A stretch of 64,000 nt of DNA from DASWYT01 sp965246875 (GTDB taxonomy: Bacteria; Pseudomonadota; Alphaproteobacteria; Micavibrionales; SZUA-601), in assembly GCA_965246875.1 (NCBI GenBank), contig CBDFFU010000006.1, positions 1 through 64,000 of the forward strand, read 5' to 3'. The notes beneath the pieces were generated by a model. The model made no database searches and was not told the DNA's origin. It saw only the letters and a list, made by a program, of their open reading frames with translations. Shown here in pieces: positions 52,242 through 61,885 of the stretch (position 1 is its first letter; the number at the start of each line of letters is the position of its first letter). The translations under genes and the position numbers were made by a program.

Positions 52242-54533
52242 TTAATCGCTGTTTGCAAAATCGGCCGGAGATAAATACCGGTCGATTAATTTCTTGGTAC
52301 CGCTCTTGTCGAATTTGACTTCAACCTTATCATCATCAATGCCGATAATGACGCCATAACCGAATTGCGTGTGAAACACGCGGTCTTTCATCTTATAACC
52401 ATTTTCACTGACGGCATCTTTGCCCGCGGAACTGGCCGGTACATGGACGTATTCGGCATCAATCGTCCAGTTGCGCGTGGTGCCACGATGCCCAAAATCG
52501 CGCCAGGCCGAGACAGAGGATTGCGGCTGCGCATAATTTTGTGGCGTTTGATCATCAATCACAGCAGCTGGAATTTCATCGATAAAGATCGACCGTTCCT
52601 GCGGGATAAAACGGCCGGTGTAATCCTTGCGCTGGTTGCTGGTATAGATCACGATATTCTTGCGCGCCCGGGTCAGCCCGACATAAGCCAAACGCCGCTC
52701 TTCTTCCAACCCGCCAATGGGGTCGTCCAACGCCCGCTGGTTCGGGAAAATTCCCTGTTCCCAACCCGACAAAAAGACGTAATCAAATTCCAGCCCTTTG
52801 GCGGCATGCAGCGTCATGAGCGTCACGGCATCATCTACCTGTTGCGCCTGACGTTCCGTCACCAGCGACACATACTCCAAAAATTCAGCCAGCGACGAAA
52901 ATTCGCTGGCGGCCTGTTGTAATTCGTCCAGGTTTTGCAAACGGTTTTTGCTGTCCGCCGTGTCTTCCATCCGCCACATCTGGATATAACCGGATTCTTC
53001 CAGAATTTTATGCACCAGTTCAGCAGGCGGCAACACATTCGTCTGATCACGCCATTTGTCTAACGAGGCACTGAAATCTTTCAACGCTAAGCGCAATGCG
53101 GGACGCAATTGCTGCAACACCTCTTCTTCACGGCTGGCCTGATCCAGTGACCAGATATTCTGCCGCGCCATGCGGTAAATTTTTTGCAGAGAGGTGTCGC
53201 CCACACCGCGCTTGGGCAAATTGACGATCCGCTCAAATGCCAGATCATCACGCGGCTGTGACACCAGGCGGCAATAGGCCAGGGCGTCGCGAATTTCCTT
53301 GCGCTCGTAAAATTTCGGTCCGCCAACAATCCGATAAGGAATCTGCCGCCGGTTCAAACTGTCTTCCAGCGCGCGCATCTGTGACGCCGCCCGCACCAGA
53401 ATCACCATATCGTTATACGGCGTATTATTCCCCTGCAACCGCGAAATCCGCTGCCCGATATCGGCGGCTTCATCCAAGTTGGTCTGGCTGTTGATCAGGA
53501 TGATCTTGTCACCCTGTTCTTTTTCGGTGCGCAGGTTTTTGCCCAAACGATAATTATTGTGGCCGATAATCCCGTTGGCGGCATCCAGAATTTTTTGCGT
53601 CGAGCGATAATTGCGATCCAGCGTAATCCGGATAGCGGTCGGGAATTTCTTTTCAAAATTCAGCATGTAATCAACACGCGCGCCACGCCAGGCGTAAATC
53701 GCCTGATCGTCATCACCGACAACGCAAATATTCTTGTGTTCCTGCGCCAGAAAATCCAGCAGCAGGTATTGCGCTTCGTTGGTGTCTTGAAACTCGTCGA
53801 CCATGACGTAACGGAACTTACGCTGGTACGCGGCCAGTAGATTGGGATGTTCACGAAACAGTTTCAGCACATATAATATCAAATCGCCGAAATCACAGGT
53901 GTTGGTAAACAACAAGGCTTTTTGGTATTGCGCATACAGGAAATGCAATTGCTGGAACGTCAGTTGCTCGGTATCACGGCGGGCAGTGTTGCGCGCCAAG
54001 ACATCGTCCGGCAGCAACCCGTCATTCTTCCAGGCTTCGATAATATACAGAATTTTGCGCGCACTGACGTCTTTCTTGTCGATGCCCTGATCGGCCATGA
54101 TCTTTTTCATGACGCGTTCCTGGTCGTCGTCATCAATGATCGTAAAATTCGGCTGCAAGCCTAAGCCCGTGTCCGGATCACGGATCAAATTCGCTTCCCG
54201 GCGCAAAATGCGGGCGGAGAGGGAGTGGAACGTGCCGATCCAGATGCCCTCGACATGCGGCAATTGCAGCACATGCGCCACCCGCTCACGCATTTCCCGC
54301 GCGGCCTTGTTGGTGAACGTCACCGCAAAAATTTCATGCGGTGCAGCCAGGCCCGTCGAGAGCAAATGCGCCAGACGTGTCGTTAAGGCCCGCGTTTTCC
54401 CGGTTCCCGCCCCAGCCAGAATCAGAACAGGCCCATCGGTCGTTTCAACCGCCAGACGCTGTTCCGGGTTCAGACCCGCCAGATAAGGCGGGTCCTGCAT
54501 AATTTGGTGATGGGTCGTAATAAGATCATTCAT
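52242..54533 (-). CDS. uvrD: UvrD/PcrA-type superfamily 1 DNA helicase
   Basis: 763 residues from ATG 54533. LNPEQRLAV opens the Q motif; Walker A is LAGAGTGKTRALTTRLAHL; motif II is VDEFQDTNEAQ, motif III DDDQAIYAWRGA, motif IV near NYRST, and motif VI LAYVGLTRARKN. The end is the Tudor-like domain (DRVFHTQFGYGVIIGID). It unwinds DNA in repair and rescue of replication. The start is 4 bases from the thrS stop; no ribosome site is evident, so coupling is likely. Confidence 0.93.
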   Translation of the reverse strand: MNDLITTHHQIMQDPPYLAGLNPEQRLAVETTDGPVLILAGAGTGKTRALTTRLAHLLSTGLAAPHEIFAVTFTNKAAREMRERVAHVLQLPHVEGIWIGTFHSLSARILRREANLIRDPDTGLGLQPNFTIIDDDDQERVMKKIMADQGIDKKDVSARKILYIIEAWKNDGLLPDDVLARNTARRDTEQLTFQQLHFLYAQYQKALLFTNTCDFGDLILYVLKLFREHPNLLAAYQRKFRYVMVDEFQDTNEAQYLLLDFLAQEHKNICVVGDDDQAIYAWRGARVDYMLNFEKKFPTAIRITLDRNYRSTQKILDAANGIIGHNNYRLGKNLRTEKEQGDKIILINSQTNLDEAADIGQRISRLQGNNTPYNDMVILVRAASQMRALEDSLNRRQIPYRIVGGPKFYERKEIRDALAYCRLVSQPRDDLAFERIVNLPKRGVGDTSLQKIYRMARQNIWSLDQASREEEVLQQLRPALRLALKDFSASLDKWRDQTNVLPPAELVHKILEESGYIQMWRMEDTADSKNRLQNLDELQQAASEFSSLAEFLEYVSLVTERQAQQVDDAVTLMTLHAAKGLEFDYVFLSGWEQGIFPNQRALDDPIGGLEEERRLAYVGLTRARKNIVIYTSNQRKDYTGRFIPQERSIFIDEIPAAVIDDQTPQNYAQPQSSVSAWRDFGHRGTTRNWTIDAEYVHVPASSAGKDAVSENGYKMKDRVFHTQFGYGVIIGIDDDKVEVKFDKSGTKKLIDRYLSPADFANSD

Positions 54534-54537
54534 ACGC

Positions 54538-56517
54538 TTAATGTGGCATGGCCGCTTCACGTTGCAAGGTCGCGACAAATTCATCTGTCGGCATCGTCAC
54601 GGTCTTGTCCTGACCAAACGCGCGCACAGACACCGTGTTCTGCTCCGCCTCCTTGGCCCCGATGGCGACGATATACGGCACTTTTTGCAGGGAATGCTCA
54701 CGGACCTTGTAATTGATCTTTTCCGAACGCAGATCCGCTTCAACACGAATGCCTAAGTTTTTCAAACGTGTTGCCAAAGCTTGTGCATAATCTTGCGAGT
54801 CATTGGTAATCGTCGCAACAACCGCTTGCACGGGTGCCAGCCAGACCGGGAATGCGCCGGCATAGTTTTCGATCAAGATCCCGATAAAGCGTTCCATCGA
54901 CCCCAATGCAGCGCGGTGCAACATTACTGGGCGCTGACGTGAACCGTCTTCGGCGGTGTAATGCGCATCCAAACGTTCCGGCATCACGAAGTCCAGCTGC
55001 AACGTGCCACACTGCCATGACCGGCCGATCGCATCGGTTAAATGGAATTCCAATTTCGGACCATAAAACGCGCCTTCGCCTGGCGCGAATTTAAAGTCCA
55101 ATCCGGCTTTGGTCACGGCATCGGCCAACGCGTTTTCAGCCTTGTCCCATGTTTCATCAGTACCGGCCCGGTTATCCGGACGGGTTGCAATGACAACACG
55201 AAATTCATCGAAGCCCAAGTTTTTGTATAACTCCGTCACCAGTTGGCAGAACATCGCCGTTTCCGGCACCACTTGCGCTTCGGTACAGAAAATATGCGCA
55301 TCGTCTTGCGTCATTTGGCGCACACGCATCAAACCGTGCATCGAACCGGAGGACTCATTGCGATGGCAACAGCCAAATTCCGCCATACGGATCGGCAAAT
55401 CACGGTAGGATTTCGTGCCTTGCTTGAAAATCTGAACATGGCCCGGACAGTTCATTGGCTTCAACGCCATAAACTCTTTTGGTTCTTCGCTGAAGATGGA
55501 TCCTTCATCCGTAGTGCTAGGCACAACATCCGGCACGACAAACATGTTCTCGCGGTATTTCGACCAATGGCCGGATGCTTCCCAGAATTTGCTGTTCAGC
55601 AATTGCGGCGTTTTAACCTCGATATAATCATAGCGTTGCAACTTGGCGCGCACCAATTGTTCCAGCAAGCGATAGATCGTATAGCCTTTGGAATGCCAGA
55701 AAATGCTGCCAGCAGCCTCTTCTTGCATGTGAAACAATTCCAGCTGTTTCCCCAACTTCCGGTGGTCGCGTTTCTCCGCTTCTTCAATGCGCGTCAGATA
55801 CGCATCCAGCTCTTTCTGGTCGCGCCACGCGGTGCCGTAAATGCGTTGCAGCATCGGGCGATTGCTGTCGCCGCGCCAATAGGCACCAGCCACCTTGGTC
55901 AGCTTGAACGCATTGCCCACCTCTTTGGTCGTCGGCATATGCGGCCCACGGCACAAATCGAACCAGTCGCCTTGGGAATAGGTCGAAATCGTCTGGTCAG
56001 CGGCCAGATCGTTGATCAGCTCAACCTTGAAATCTTCGCCCTTGGCTTTGAACAATTGGATCGCCTTGTCGCGCGCAATCTCCTGGCGCACAAACGGACG
56101 GCCTGCGGCGATAATCCCCCGCATTTTGGCTTCGATCGCGCCCAGATCGTCCGGGGTAAACGGCTCGCTCCGCGCAAAGTCGTAATAAAACCCGTCTTCG
56201 ATGGAGGGGCCAATGGTAACTTGTGTGCCGGGAAACAAGGCCTGCACGGCTTCGGCCAAGACATGGGCCGTATCGTGGCGGATCAAGGCCAGCGCATCAT
56301 CCGATTTGCGCGTCACGATCTCAACCTTGGCGCCGTCATAGAGCGGCGTGTTGAGGTCTTTCAGTTCGCCATCCAGTTTGACGGCCAAAGCCGCTTTAGC
56401 GAGGCCTTCACCGATGGATTTGGCCAGATCATAACCCGTACTGCCGGTGGTGGTTTGCCGCGTTGCTCCATCAGGTAACGTCACCGACAGGAGTTGCGAG
56501 GCAAGATTGGCAGGCAT
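54538..56517 (-). CDS. thrS: Threonyl-tRNA synthetase
   Basis: 659 residues from ATG 56517 (GGAG 9-10 bases upstream). TGS domain at the start (SVTLPDGATRQTTTGSTGYD), the editing domain (RHDTAHVLAEAVQALFPG; SYSQGDWFDLCRGPHMPTT), the class II core with zinc ligands in MNCPGHVQIFK and motif 2/3, and the C-terminal anticodon domain. First of thrS-uvrD-prmA-aminopeptidase. Confidence 0.98.
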   Translation of the reverse strand: MPANLASQLLSVTLPDGATRQTTTGSTGYDLAKSIGEGLAKAALAVKLDGELKDLNTPLYDGAKVEIVTRKSDDALALIRHDTAHVLAEAVQALFPGTQVTIGPSIEDGFYYDFARSEPFTPDDLGAIEAKMRGIIAAGRPFVRQEIARDKAIQLFKAKGEDFKVELINDLAADQTISTYSQGDWFDLCRGPHMPTTKEVGNAFKLTKVAGAYWRGDSNRPMLQRIYGTAWRDQKELDAYLTRIEEAEKRDHRKLGKQLELFHMQEEAAGSIFWHSKGYTIYRLLEQLVRAKLQRYDYIEVKTPQLLNSKFWEASGHWSKYRENMFVVPDVVPSTTDEGSIFSEEPKEFMALKPMNCPGHVQIFKQGTKSYRDLPIRMAEFGCCHRNESSGSMHGLMRVRQMTQDDAHIFCTEAQVVPETAMFCQLVTELYKNLGFDEFRVVIATRPDNRAGTDETWDKAENALADAVTKAGLDFKFAPGEGAFYGPKLEFHLTDAIGRSWQCGTLQLDFVMPERLDAHYTAEDGSRQRPVMLHRAALGSMERFIGILIENYAGAFPVWLAPVQAVVATITNDSQDYAQALATRLKNLGIRVEADLRSEKINYKVREHSLQKVPYIVAIGAKEAEQNTVSVRAFGQDKTVTMPTDEFVATLQREAAMPH

Positions 56518-56596
56518 CAGGTTTTCTCCAGATTTCAAAGCTCTTGCATCAGTGCAAAAGCCTTAAAATCTTAACGGAGAGTGCAAATTTATACAA

Positions 56597-56628
56597 TGAA
56601 AAAAGCCCTGCCGGTTGCGGGCAGGGCC
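56597..56628 (-). terminator. Terminator of the Flp pilin gene
   Basis: GCCCTGCC (56605-56612), 7-nt loop, GGCAGGGC (56620-56627), with an A run at 56598-56604 that gives a U tail on the minus strand. It ends the pilin transcript before thrS. Confidence 0.8.
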
Positions 56629-56700
56629 GTGAAGAATGGAAACTTCAAGGGTATATACAAAGGAGAATCTGCAAGAGAGAATGCAAACGCGATGGAGACC

Positions 56701-56865
56701 TTACTGCTCGGACACCTGCATGGTGCCATAGCCGGTTTGCGGATGCTCGCCAAAGGTCGAGACGGCCACAATGATCGCTACGGCAATACTGGCGGCGATC
56801 AAGCCATACTCCACGGCGCTGGCCCCGCGTGTATCACACAAAAATTTCCTGAAAAATGCAATCAT
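56701..56865 (-). CDS. Flp-type pilin
   Basis: 54 residues from ATG 56865 with GGAG 7-9 bases upstream. The short basic leader, then DTRGASAVEYGLIAASIAVA, is the Flp/Fap pilin motif, cut by a prepilin peptidase after the Gly. Mature subunit about 35-40 residues. The tad/cpa assembly genes are not in the window, so the pilin is an orphan here. Confidence 0.9.
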   Translation of the reverse strand: MIAFFRKFLCDTRGASAVEYGLIAASIAVAIIVAVSTFGEHPQTGYGTMQVSEQ

Positions 56866-57007
56866 ATGGACTCCTTCTGGATGCTGGTCGGTCACTAAAA
56901 CCGGGATTCCTCAAACTTATTCCAGCATAGCGGGAAAAGGTTAATATTGACATAAGTGTGATAATTGGCTATAGCTGTTACTGACACCGACGCAAAGGAG
57001 ACGTGAT

Positions 57008-57376
57008 ATGCACCCAAGTCAGATAGAAAAAACGGAAGCCACACAGGAAAAGTTTCCACTCAAAGCAATTGTCTCAGACTATGCCGATAAATATGAATTG
57101 CGCCGTAATAATTCAGATCTTTTAAATTGGTATCCAAAATTTTTGTCCGAACAGAATAAGGCAGCAAAGGCTATTCAAGCAATGCCAGATAAACAAGCGA
57201 TTTACACAATTGGGGCTGCTGTTAGCGCGACACGCACATCGTTTTCGTCAAAAGTCCTGCTCTTCTTAGCAGGCGCAGCGACATTTGCTGTCATTGAGAA
57301 ATGTTCATCGGACACACCTGCACAAACGTCACAGGGATCTGCAGTTACCAAAACCGTTAAATACGTGCCGAAATAA
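57008..57376 (+). CDS. Small membrane protein of unknown function
   Basis: 122 residues. The first 75 are soluble and helical, then one membrane segment (SKVLLFLAGAATFAVIE, about 78-95) and a polar tail. AAAGGAG is about 8 bases before ATG 57008. Faces the unknown 57470 gene across a 93-bp gap. Confidence 0.65.
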   Translation: MHPSQIEKTEATQEKFPLKAIVSDYADKYELRRNNSDLLNWYPKFLSEQNKAAKAIQAMPDKQAIYTIGAAVSATRTSFSSKVLLFLAGAATFAVIEKCSSDTPAQTSQGSAVTKTVKYVPK

Positions 57377-57469
57377 TTGAGCGTTGCGTTTAAGGCTCCT
57401 ACACAAAGACATCGGATTTATGAACTCGCTGATTTAGCCAGATTTGTTGTGACCATACTGTCAATTAGA

Positions 57470-58543
57470 TTAAGGCGTAGCTACCTTAAGACGTAATCGA
57501 ATGCCATCACATTGTTCATCGGAGAGCGCATTCGCAATGTTTTTCTGCTCTAGAAAATCTTGAATGATCTGTGTCTCATATTTCTTTTGACCGCTTGGTT
57601 TTCCGGCCATGACAGAGTTGGTCATTAATTCCAGTGTTTCGGCCAAATTATATGGTCCAAAATTCTCACGAACAGCTGGATGGTGCAGAACGACTAACGT
57701 GTCTTTGACGCTGTGCGAAGAGATAAGGACAGACGGATCATTGAATGTGATGATAAATTGCTGTTGGAGAAGGTCTGCCGCGTTATCGTTGAATTCTGTT
57801 TTGCCCGTGTGCAATTGCTGCAACGTGTCAGGTTGCACCAAATGGTTACGGACAATTTTAAATTTGTTTTCACGTGTCTTATTGTCTGTTATCGTTGCGA
57901 TATGGTGCAATTGTTCGCCATAAAAATGCGCCCGGTCATCTGGTGTTGGAAACAGATCATCAACAAGATTATAGAGACTTGGCTTCTGACGTTGTGTCGA
58001 TTTTTCAAGTTTGCGTTCATATTTATTGAGACGTGAGACATTGCGTTCCAAAGCATCGACTTGCTCAAATCCCCATGCATTGGATATGGCGTGTTGGGCC
58101 ACCCGTTGCAAAGACCTGGCCGCATTGCCTGTATATTCCAGATCCTTCTTCGCGACGACTTCGTCTGTCACGAATTTTGCCAATTCAACAACGCCATCTG
58201 ACCCAATCACATCTTCGGTCGTCGGATCTATCAACATGTCTGCAGCGTATTTGTAGGCGTTCTTGTCTTCCCAATAGGCTTTGCCAAATTCCGTGAATAG
58301 TTTTTTAGATTGGTCGATAAAGCCGTCACGTCCAAATGCCGGGCCAATGTCAGGTTTGACAAACATCTTGGCCATCAACGTAAAAGCATAAGCCTCATTG
58401 TCACGTCCTTGAAACGCATGAAACTGTTTATACCAGTTTGGCAGAAACTCATCAGCTTGATCAATATTTTCAGCTAAATAAGCTGTGACTTCTTTTACAT
58501 GCTGAGAATTGCGGTAAAATTCTCTTTGGTCAATTTTTTGCAT
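57470..58543 (-). CDS. Soluble helical protein of unknown function
   Basis: 357 residues from ATG 58543 (GGAG about 10 bases upstream; an upstream ATG at 58600 lacks one). Predominantly helical with no signal or membrane helix, no catalytic motif and no recognised domain; could be a repeat-helix scaffold. Neighbours do not explain it. I do not recognise it. Confidence 0.65.
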   Translation of the reverse strand: MQKIDQREFYRNSQHVKEVTAYLAENIDQADEFLPNWYKQFHAFQGRDNEAYAFTLMAKMFVKPDIGPAFGRDGFIDQSKKLFTEFGKAYWEDKNAYKYAADMLIDPTTEDVIGSDGVVELAKFVTDEVVAKKDLEYTGNAARSLQRVAQHAISNAWGFEQVDALERNVSRLNKYERKLEKSTQRQKPSLYNLVDDLFPTPDDRAHFYGEQLHHIATITDNKTRENKFKIVRNHLVQPDTLQQLHTGKTEFNDNAADLLQQQFIITFNDPSVLISSHSVKDTLVVLHHPAVRENFGPYNLAETLELMTNSVMAGKPSGQKKYETQIIQDFLEQKNIANALSDEQCDGIRLRLKVATP

Positions 58544-58615
58544 CAGCTTATCTCCATAATTTGAAGACTCGATCATAAATAATGCCTTATGATAAGTCAA
58601 TATAAAAACTAATGA

Positions 58616-59818
58616 TTATTGCTGAAAATATTGTTTTAAGCCTGTTCCGAGCAGCAGTTTCTCTTCTAACGCTGGTGTCACACCCCAAAAGTCCGTCATT
58701 GCACGATAAGCATGAATGGCGCCATCCAATGGTTTGGTTGATACTTTTTTCGCGCGGATCATCAGGTTGCGTGCGGTGTGTTCGGTGGTCACGAATTGTA
58801 TGACGTCGGTCTTGTAACCCATGATTTCCAGCAATAGCGCGCGCAAAGCGTCGGTCAAAATATCGCCGGTGCGTTCACGCAAAATACCGTGCTTGAACAC
58901 GCCTTTGAACGTCGGCACAGGTGGGGCGGCTTTCAAGCGTTCCTGCAGATTGTGGTGGCAGCAGGGCACGGAGAGAATAAATTCGCTCTGCCACTGCACG
59001 GCTTTCATTAAGGCTTCGTCGGTGGCCGTATCGCACGCGTGCAAGGCCAAGGTGACGGTTGGTGCAACATCCGGCGTGTAGCCACCAATTGCGCTTACCT
59101 CAAATGTCAAATTGTCCCAGCCTAAAGCCTTGGCGCGTGCATTGCTGTTTTCAATCAAGCCGGCATTGATATCGATACCGGTCATATGGGTCTCTTTGCC
59201 CAATACATCCTGAAAATAATGAAACGCCGCAAAGGTCAGATACGCATTGCCCGAGCCGCAATCCACCAAATACACCGGCTTATCCCATGCAGACCAGTCC
59301 TGCAAATCGGCCAGCAATTTCACAAACTCGTTGATCTGTTTCAGCTTTGCCTGCATCGTCGGTTTGACATGGCCTTTGGCATCCAGAAAACCCAGCGCGT
59401 TGAGATAAGCGTTTTCACTGTCAGCTTTGATGATCTTATTTTTCTGCCGGTCGTGCGCCAAATTCGTCTCTTGCGCCGGCAGAGCTTTATGTTCCCGCAA
59501 AAACAGCTTGCCCTTTTTATTGACCTGAATCTGCAAGCCACTGGTCGCATTGCGCACATAAATATTTTTAAACCCGCTGGAAGCCAACTGCGTCAATTGA
59601 GTTTTGGCTTCGCTTGCTTTGTAATTCTTCGTCGTGCTTTTGACGGTGTCGAAATAATTGAACTGGTAATGCAGCACGTCTTTTAATAACACCGGCTTGA
59701 TGACGATCTTTTCCCACGCATCAGTGCTGTTGCTGATCGTTCGCCCATTGAAGATCGCCGACGCAAAACCGGCGTCATGCAAAATGTGATCGGACAGGAT
59801 TTTGAGAAGATCGTGCAT
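58616..59818 (-). CDS. SAM-dependent methyltransferase (METTL25/Methyltransf_32-like)
   Basis: 400 residues. The SAM site is YLVDCGSGNAYLTFAAFHYF with GIDINAGLI next, then ALHACDTATDEAL and SVPCCHHNLQERL, the CCHH motif of the Methyltransf_32 group. The N-terminal third is family-specific. Substrate unknown (RNA or small molecule). It follows obgE by 3 bp. Confidence 0.82.
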   Translation of the reverse strand: MHDLLKILSDHILHDAGFASAIFNGRTISNSTDAWEKIVIKPVLLKDVLHYQFNYFDTVKSTTKNYKASEAKTQLTQLASSGFKNIYVRNATSGLQIQVNKKGKLFLREHKALPAQETNLAHDRQKNKIIKADSENAYLNALGFLDAKGHVKPTMQAKLKQINEFVKLLADLQDWSAWDKPVYLVDCGSGNAYLTFAAFHYFQDVLGKETHMTGIDINAGLIENSNARAKALGWDNLTFEVSAIGGYTPDVAPTVTLALHACDTATDEALMKAVQWQSEFILSVPCCHHNLQERLKAAPPVPTFKGVFKHGILRERTGDILTDALRALLLEIMGYKTDVIQFVTTEHTARNLMIRAKKVSTKPLDGAIHAYRAMTDFWGVTPALEEKLLLGTGLKQYFQQ

Positions 59819-59821
59819 GTC

Positions 59822-60874
59822 TTACGCCAGCGGATCATAGGGTTTCGACTCGGTTTCGTCATCAATAATCTCGGCGTCTTTTTTGTATTGCAGCACCGTG
59901 TGATACAGGATATTCAAAATCGGCTGCACGTTTTGCTGCGCGGCGGCAGAGAGAATATACACGTCCTTGCCGGTGGCCTGTGCCAACGCCGCTTTCTTTT
60001 CAGCCAGCTCGTCATCATCAACCGCATCGCTTTTATTCAAACCAATAATCTCGGCCTTGTCGATCAAACCATTGCCGTATAAGTGCAATTCGTTGCGAAT
60101 GGTTTCATAGGCGCCAACCACATTCTCCTGTGTCGCGTCGATCAAATGCAACAAGATTGCAGTGCGTTCGACATGACCCAAAAACCGTGTGCCCAGCCCA
60201 TGCCCGTCATGCGCGCCTTCGATAATGCCGGGAATATCGGCCAGCACGAAACTGTGCCCTTCATCGATGCGCACCACACCCAGTTCCGGGTGCAGCGTCG
60301 TAAACGGATAATCGGCGATTTTTGGTTTGGCCGCCGAACTGGCGGCCAGAAAAGTAGATTTGCCAGCGTTCGGCAGGCCGATAATACCAGCATCGGCCAA
60401 TAATTTCAGACGCAGCCACAAGCCCATTTCTTCACCCGGAAAACCAGGTGTTGCCTTGCGCGGGGCTTGGTTGGTCGACGATTTATAATGGGCATTGCCT
60501 TTGCCGCCATCACCGCCGCGCAACAGGGTCACGGTCTGAAATTCATCCGTCATATCCAGCAACAAGGTTTCTTTGTCTTCGGCAAAAATCTGGGTGCCAA
60601 CGGGAACCGTCATAATCGCGTCTTCACCATCGCTACCTGTGCGGTTGCGCCCCATGCCGTGCAAGCCGCTTTGCGCCCGGAAATGTTGCTGATAGCGGAA
60701 ATCGATCAGGGTGCTGAGGTTTTTGACAGCGCGCACGATGATATGCCCGCCACGCCCGCCATTGCCACCATCCGGTCCGCCATGCTCGATATATTTTTCA
60801 CGCCGAAAGCTAATGCAGCCTGGCCCGCCATGGCCGCTCTCGACATACACTTTGGCTTCATCAAGGAATTTCAT
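59822..60874 (-). CDS. obgE: GTPase Obg
   Basis: 350 residues. The glycine-rich Obg fold (HGGPGCISFRREKYIEHGG, GGNGGRGGHII), G1 GLPNAGKSTFL, G3 DIPGII, G4 LNKSD and G5 region are present. Obg acts in 50S assembly and stress control. It follows rplU-rpmA on the same strand, but the rpmA terminator and repeat C lie between, so it probably has its own promoter. Confidence 0.97.
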   Translation of the reverse strand: MKFLDEAKVYVESGHGGPGCISFRREKYIEHGGPDGGNGGRGGHIIVRAVKNLSTLIDFRYQQHFRAQSGLHGMGRNRTGSDGEDAIMTVPVGTQIFAEDKETLLLDMTDEFQTVTLLRGGDGGKGNAHYKSSTNQAPRKATPGFPGEEMGLWLRLKLLADAGIIGLPNAGKSTFLAASSAAKPKIADYPFTTLHPELGVVRIDEGHSFVLADIPGIIEGAHDGHGLGTRFLGHVERTAILLHLIDATQENVVGAYETIRNELHLYGNGLIDKAEIIGLNKSDAVDDDELAEKKAALAQATGKDVYILSAAAQQNVQPILNILYHTVLQYKKDAEIIDDETESKPYDPLA

Positions 60875-60895
60875 GTGATATAAACTTTTTCTTCC

Positions 60896-60995
60896 GTCAT
60901 CCCAGATGGCGCGTCAGCGACAATCTGGGATCTCAATTCAAACTTTTAAGTGGGACCCCAGATAAAATGCTGCGCATTTTTCTGGGATGAAGTCA
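60896..60995. repeat. Dispersed palindromic repeat, copy C (long form)
   Basis: GTCATCCCAGA ... TCTGGGATCTCAATTCA, then TTAAGTGGGACCCCAGA ... TCTGGGATGAAG. Two hairpins as in copy B, with stems CCCAGA/TCTGGG and CCCCAGA/TCTGGG. The AATTC...TTAAGTG spacer also matches copy B. Lies in the rpmA-obgE gap. Confidence 0.85.
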
Positions 60996-61019
60996 CAAAA
61001 AAGGGGCGCAATCGCCCCT
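60995..61019 (-). terminator. Terminator after rplU-rpmA
   Basis: GGGGCG (61003-61008), CAAT, CGCCCC (61013-61018), with A run 60997-61002, giving a U tail on the minus strand. Confidence 0.85.
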
Positions 61020-61044
61020 GATTCGCTAAAATTTAAAGCCAAGC

Positions 61045-61326
61045 TTATTCAGCGGCTTGGGCCATGTGCTGGTCATTGGCGATAACCGACACAAACATGC
61101 GTCCGCTTAAGCCTTTTTTGAATTGCACTTTGCCTTCATTGGTCGCAAAAATCGTGTGATCTTTGCCGAGGCCAACGTTCACGCCTGGATAAAACTTGGT
61201 GCCGCGCTGGCGGATAATGATGTTACCGGCCAGAACAATCTCGCCGCCATATTTTTTAACGCCCAAACGACGACCCGCTGAATCGCGGCCATTACGGGAA
61301 CTACCAACGCCTTTTTTCTGTGCCAT
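61045..61326 (-). CDS. rpmA: 50S ribosomal protein L27
   Basis: 93 residues, MAQKKGVGSSRNGRDSAGRR and IIRQRGTKFYPG are classic. Normal length. The N-terminus reaches the peptidyl-transferase centre. 58 bp after rplU. Confidence 0.97.
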   Translation of the reverse strand: MAQKKGVGSSRNGRDSAGRRLGVKKYGGEIVLAGNIIIRQRGTKFYPGVNVGLGKDHTIFATNEGKVQFKKGLSGRMFVSVIANDQHMAQAAE

Positions 61327-61384
61327 GAATACTAACTCCTTGAAAAATTATAATTTATGCAGTCTTGTATGATTGCCAAGCCGC

Positions 61385-61678
61385 TTATGCAATCTTGGTA
61401 ATTTCAAGCACAGACTGCTCCTGGCGATGTCCGTTTTTGCGACGATAGTTTTGGCGGCGCTTTTTCTTGAAAATAATGATTTTGTCAGCACGGGTGTGCG
61501 CCACGATTTTGGCTTCAACGCCGGTGTCCAGCAACGGCGCGCCGATATTGCCATTGGCAAACAGCGTATCCAGAGTGATCAGGGAGCCGATATCACCGGC
61601 GACTTTTTCGACGGTCAGTTTTGTACCAGGGGAAACAACATATTGTTTGCCGCCGATGCGAATAATTGCGGATGTCAT
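61385..61678 (-). CDS. rplU: 50S ribosomal protein L21
   Basis: 97 residues. IRIGGKQYVVSPGTKLTVEK and KIIIFKKKRRQNYRRKNGHR fit L21. First gene of rplU-rpmA. Confidence 0.96.
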   Translation of the reverse strand: MTSAIIRIGGKQYVVSPGTKLTVEKVAGDIGSLITLDTLFANGNIGAPLLDTGVEAKIVAHTRADKIIIFKKKRRQNYRRKNGHRQEQSVLEITKIA

Positions 61679-61742
61679 GATTCTAGAATTCCGTGACTGG
61701 AAGGTTATATTTCAAATACTTAATTAATAAGCGTTGACCCCA

Positions 61743-61770
61743 TTATTAAGCAGATAGCAATAAAAGTCAA
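61743..61770 (-). promoter_or_regulatory. Probable rplU-rpmA promoter
   Basis: On the minus strand TTGACT (61770-61765), 16 bp, TAATAA (61748-61743), 64 bp before the rplU ATG. Confidence 0.5.
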
Positions 61771-61885
61771 GGGAAATTTAGGATGAAGCATAATTTAGGA
61801 AGCCAAACATGTTTTTAATTGACTTTAACATATTAAATAGATATTTTATGCATATAATATTTCAAACAAAGCAGGGAGTTTTTAT

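Noticed and set aside
55243..56478. 411-codon frame antisense to thrS
   Set aside because: thrS is unambiguous on the other strand and the frame has no family features.
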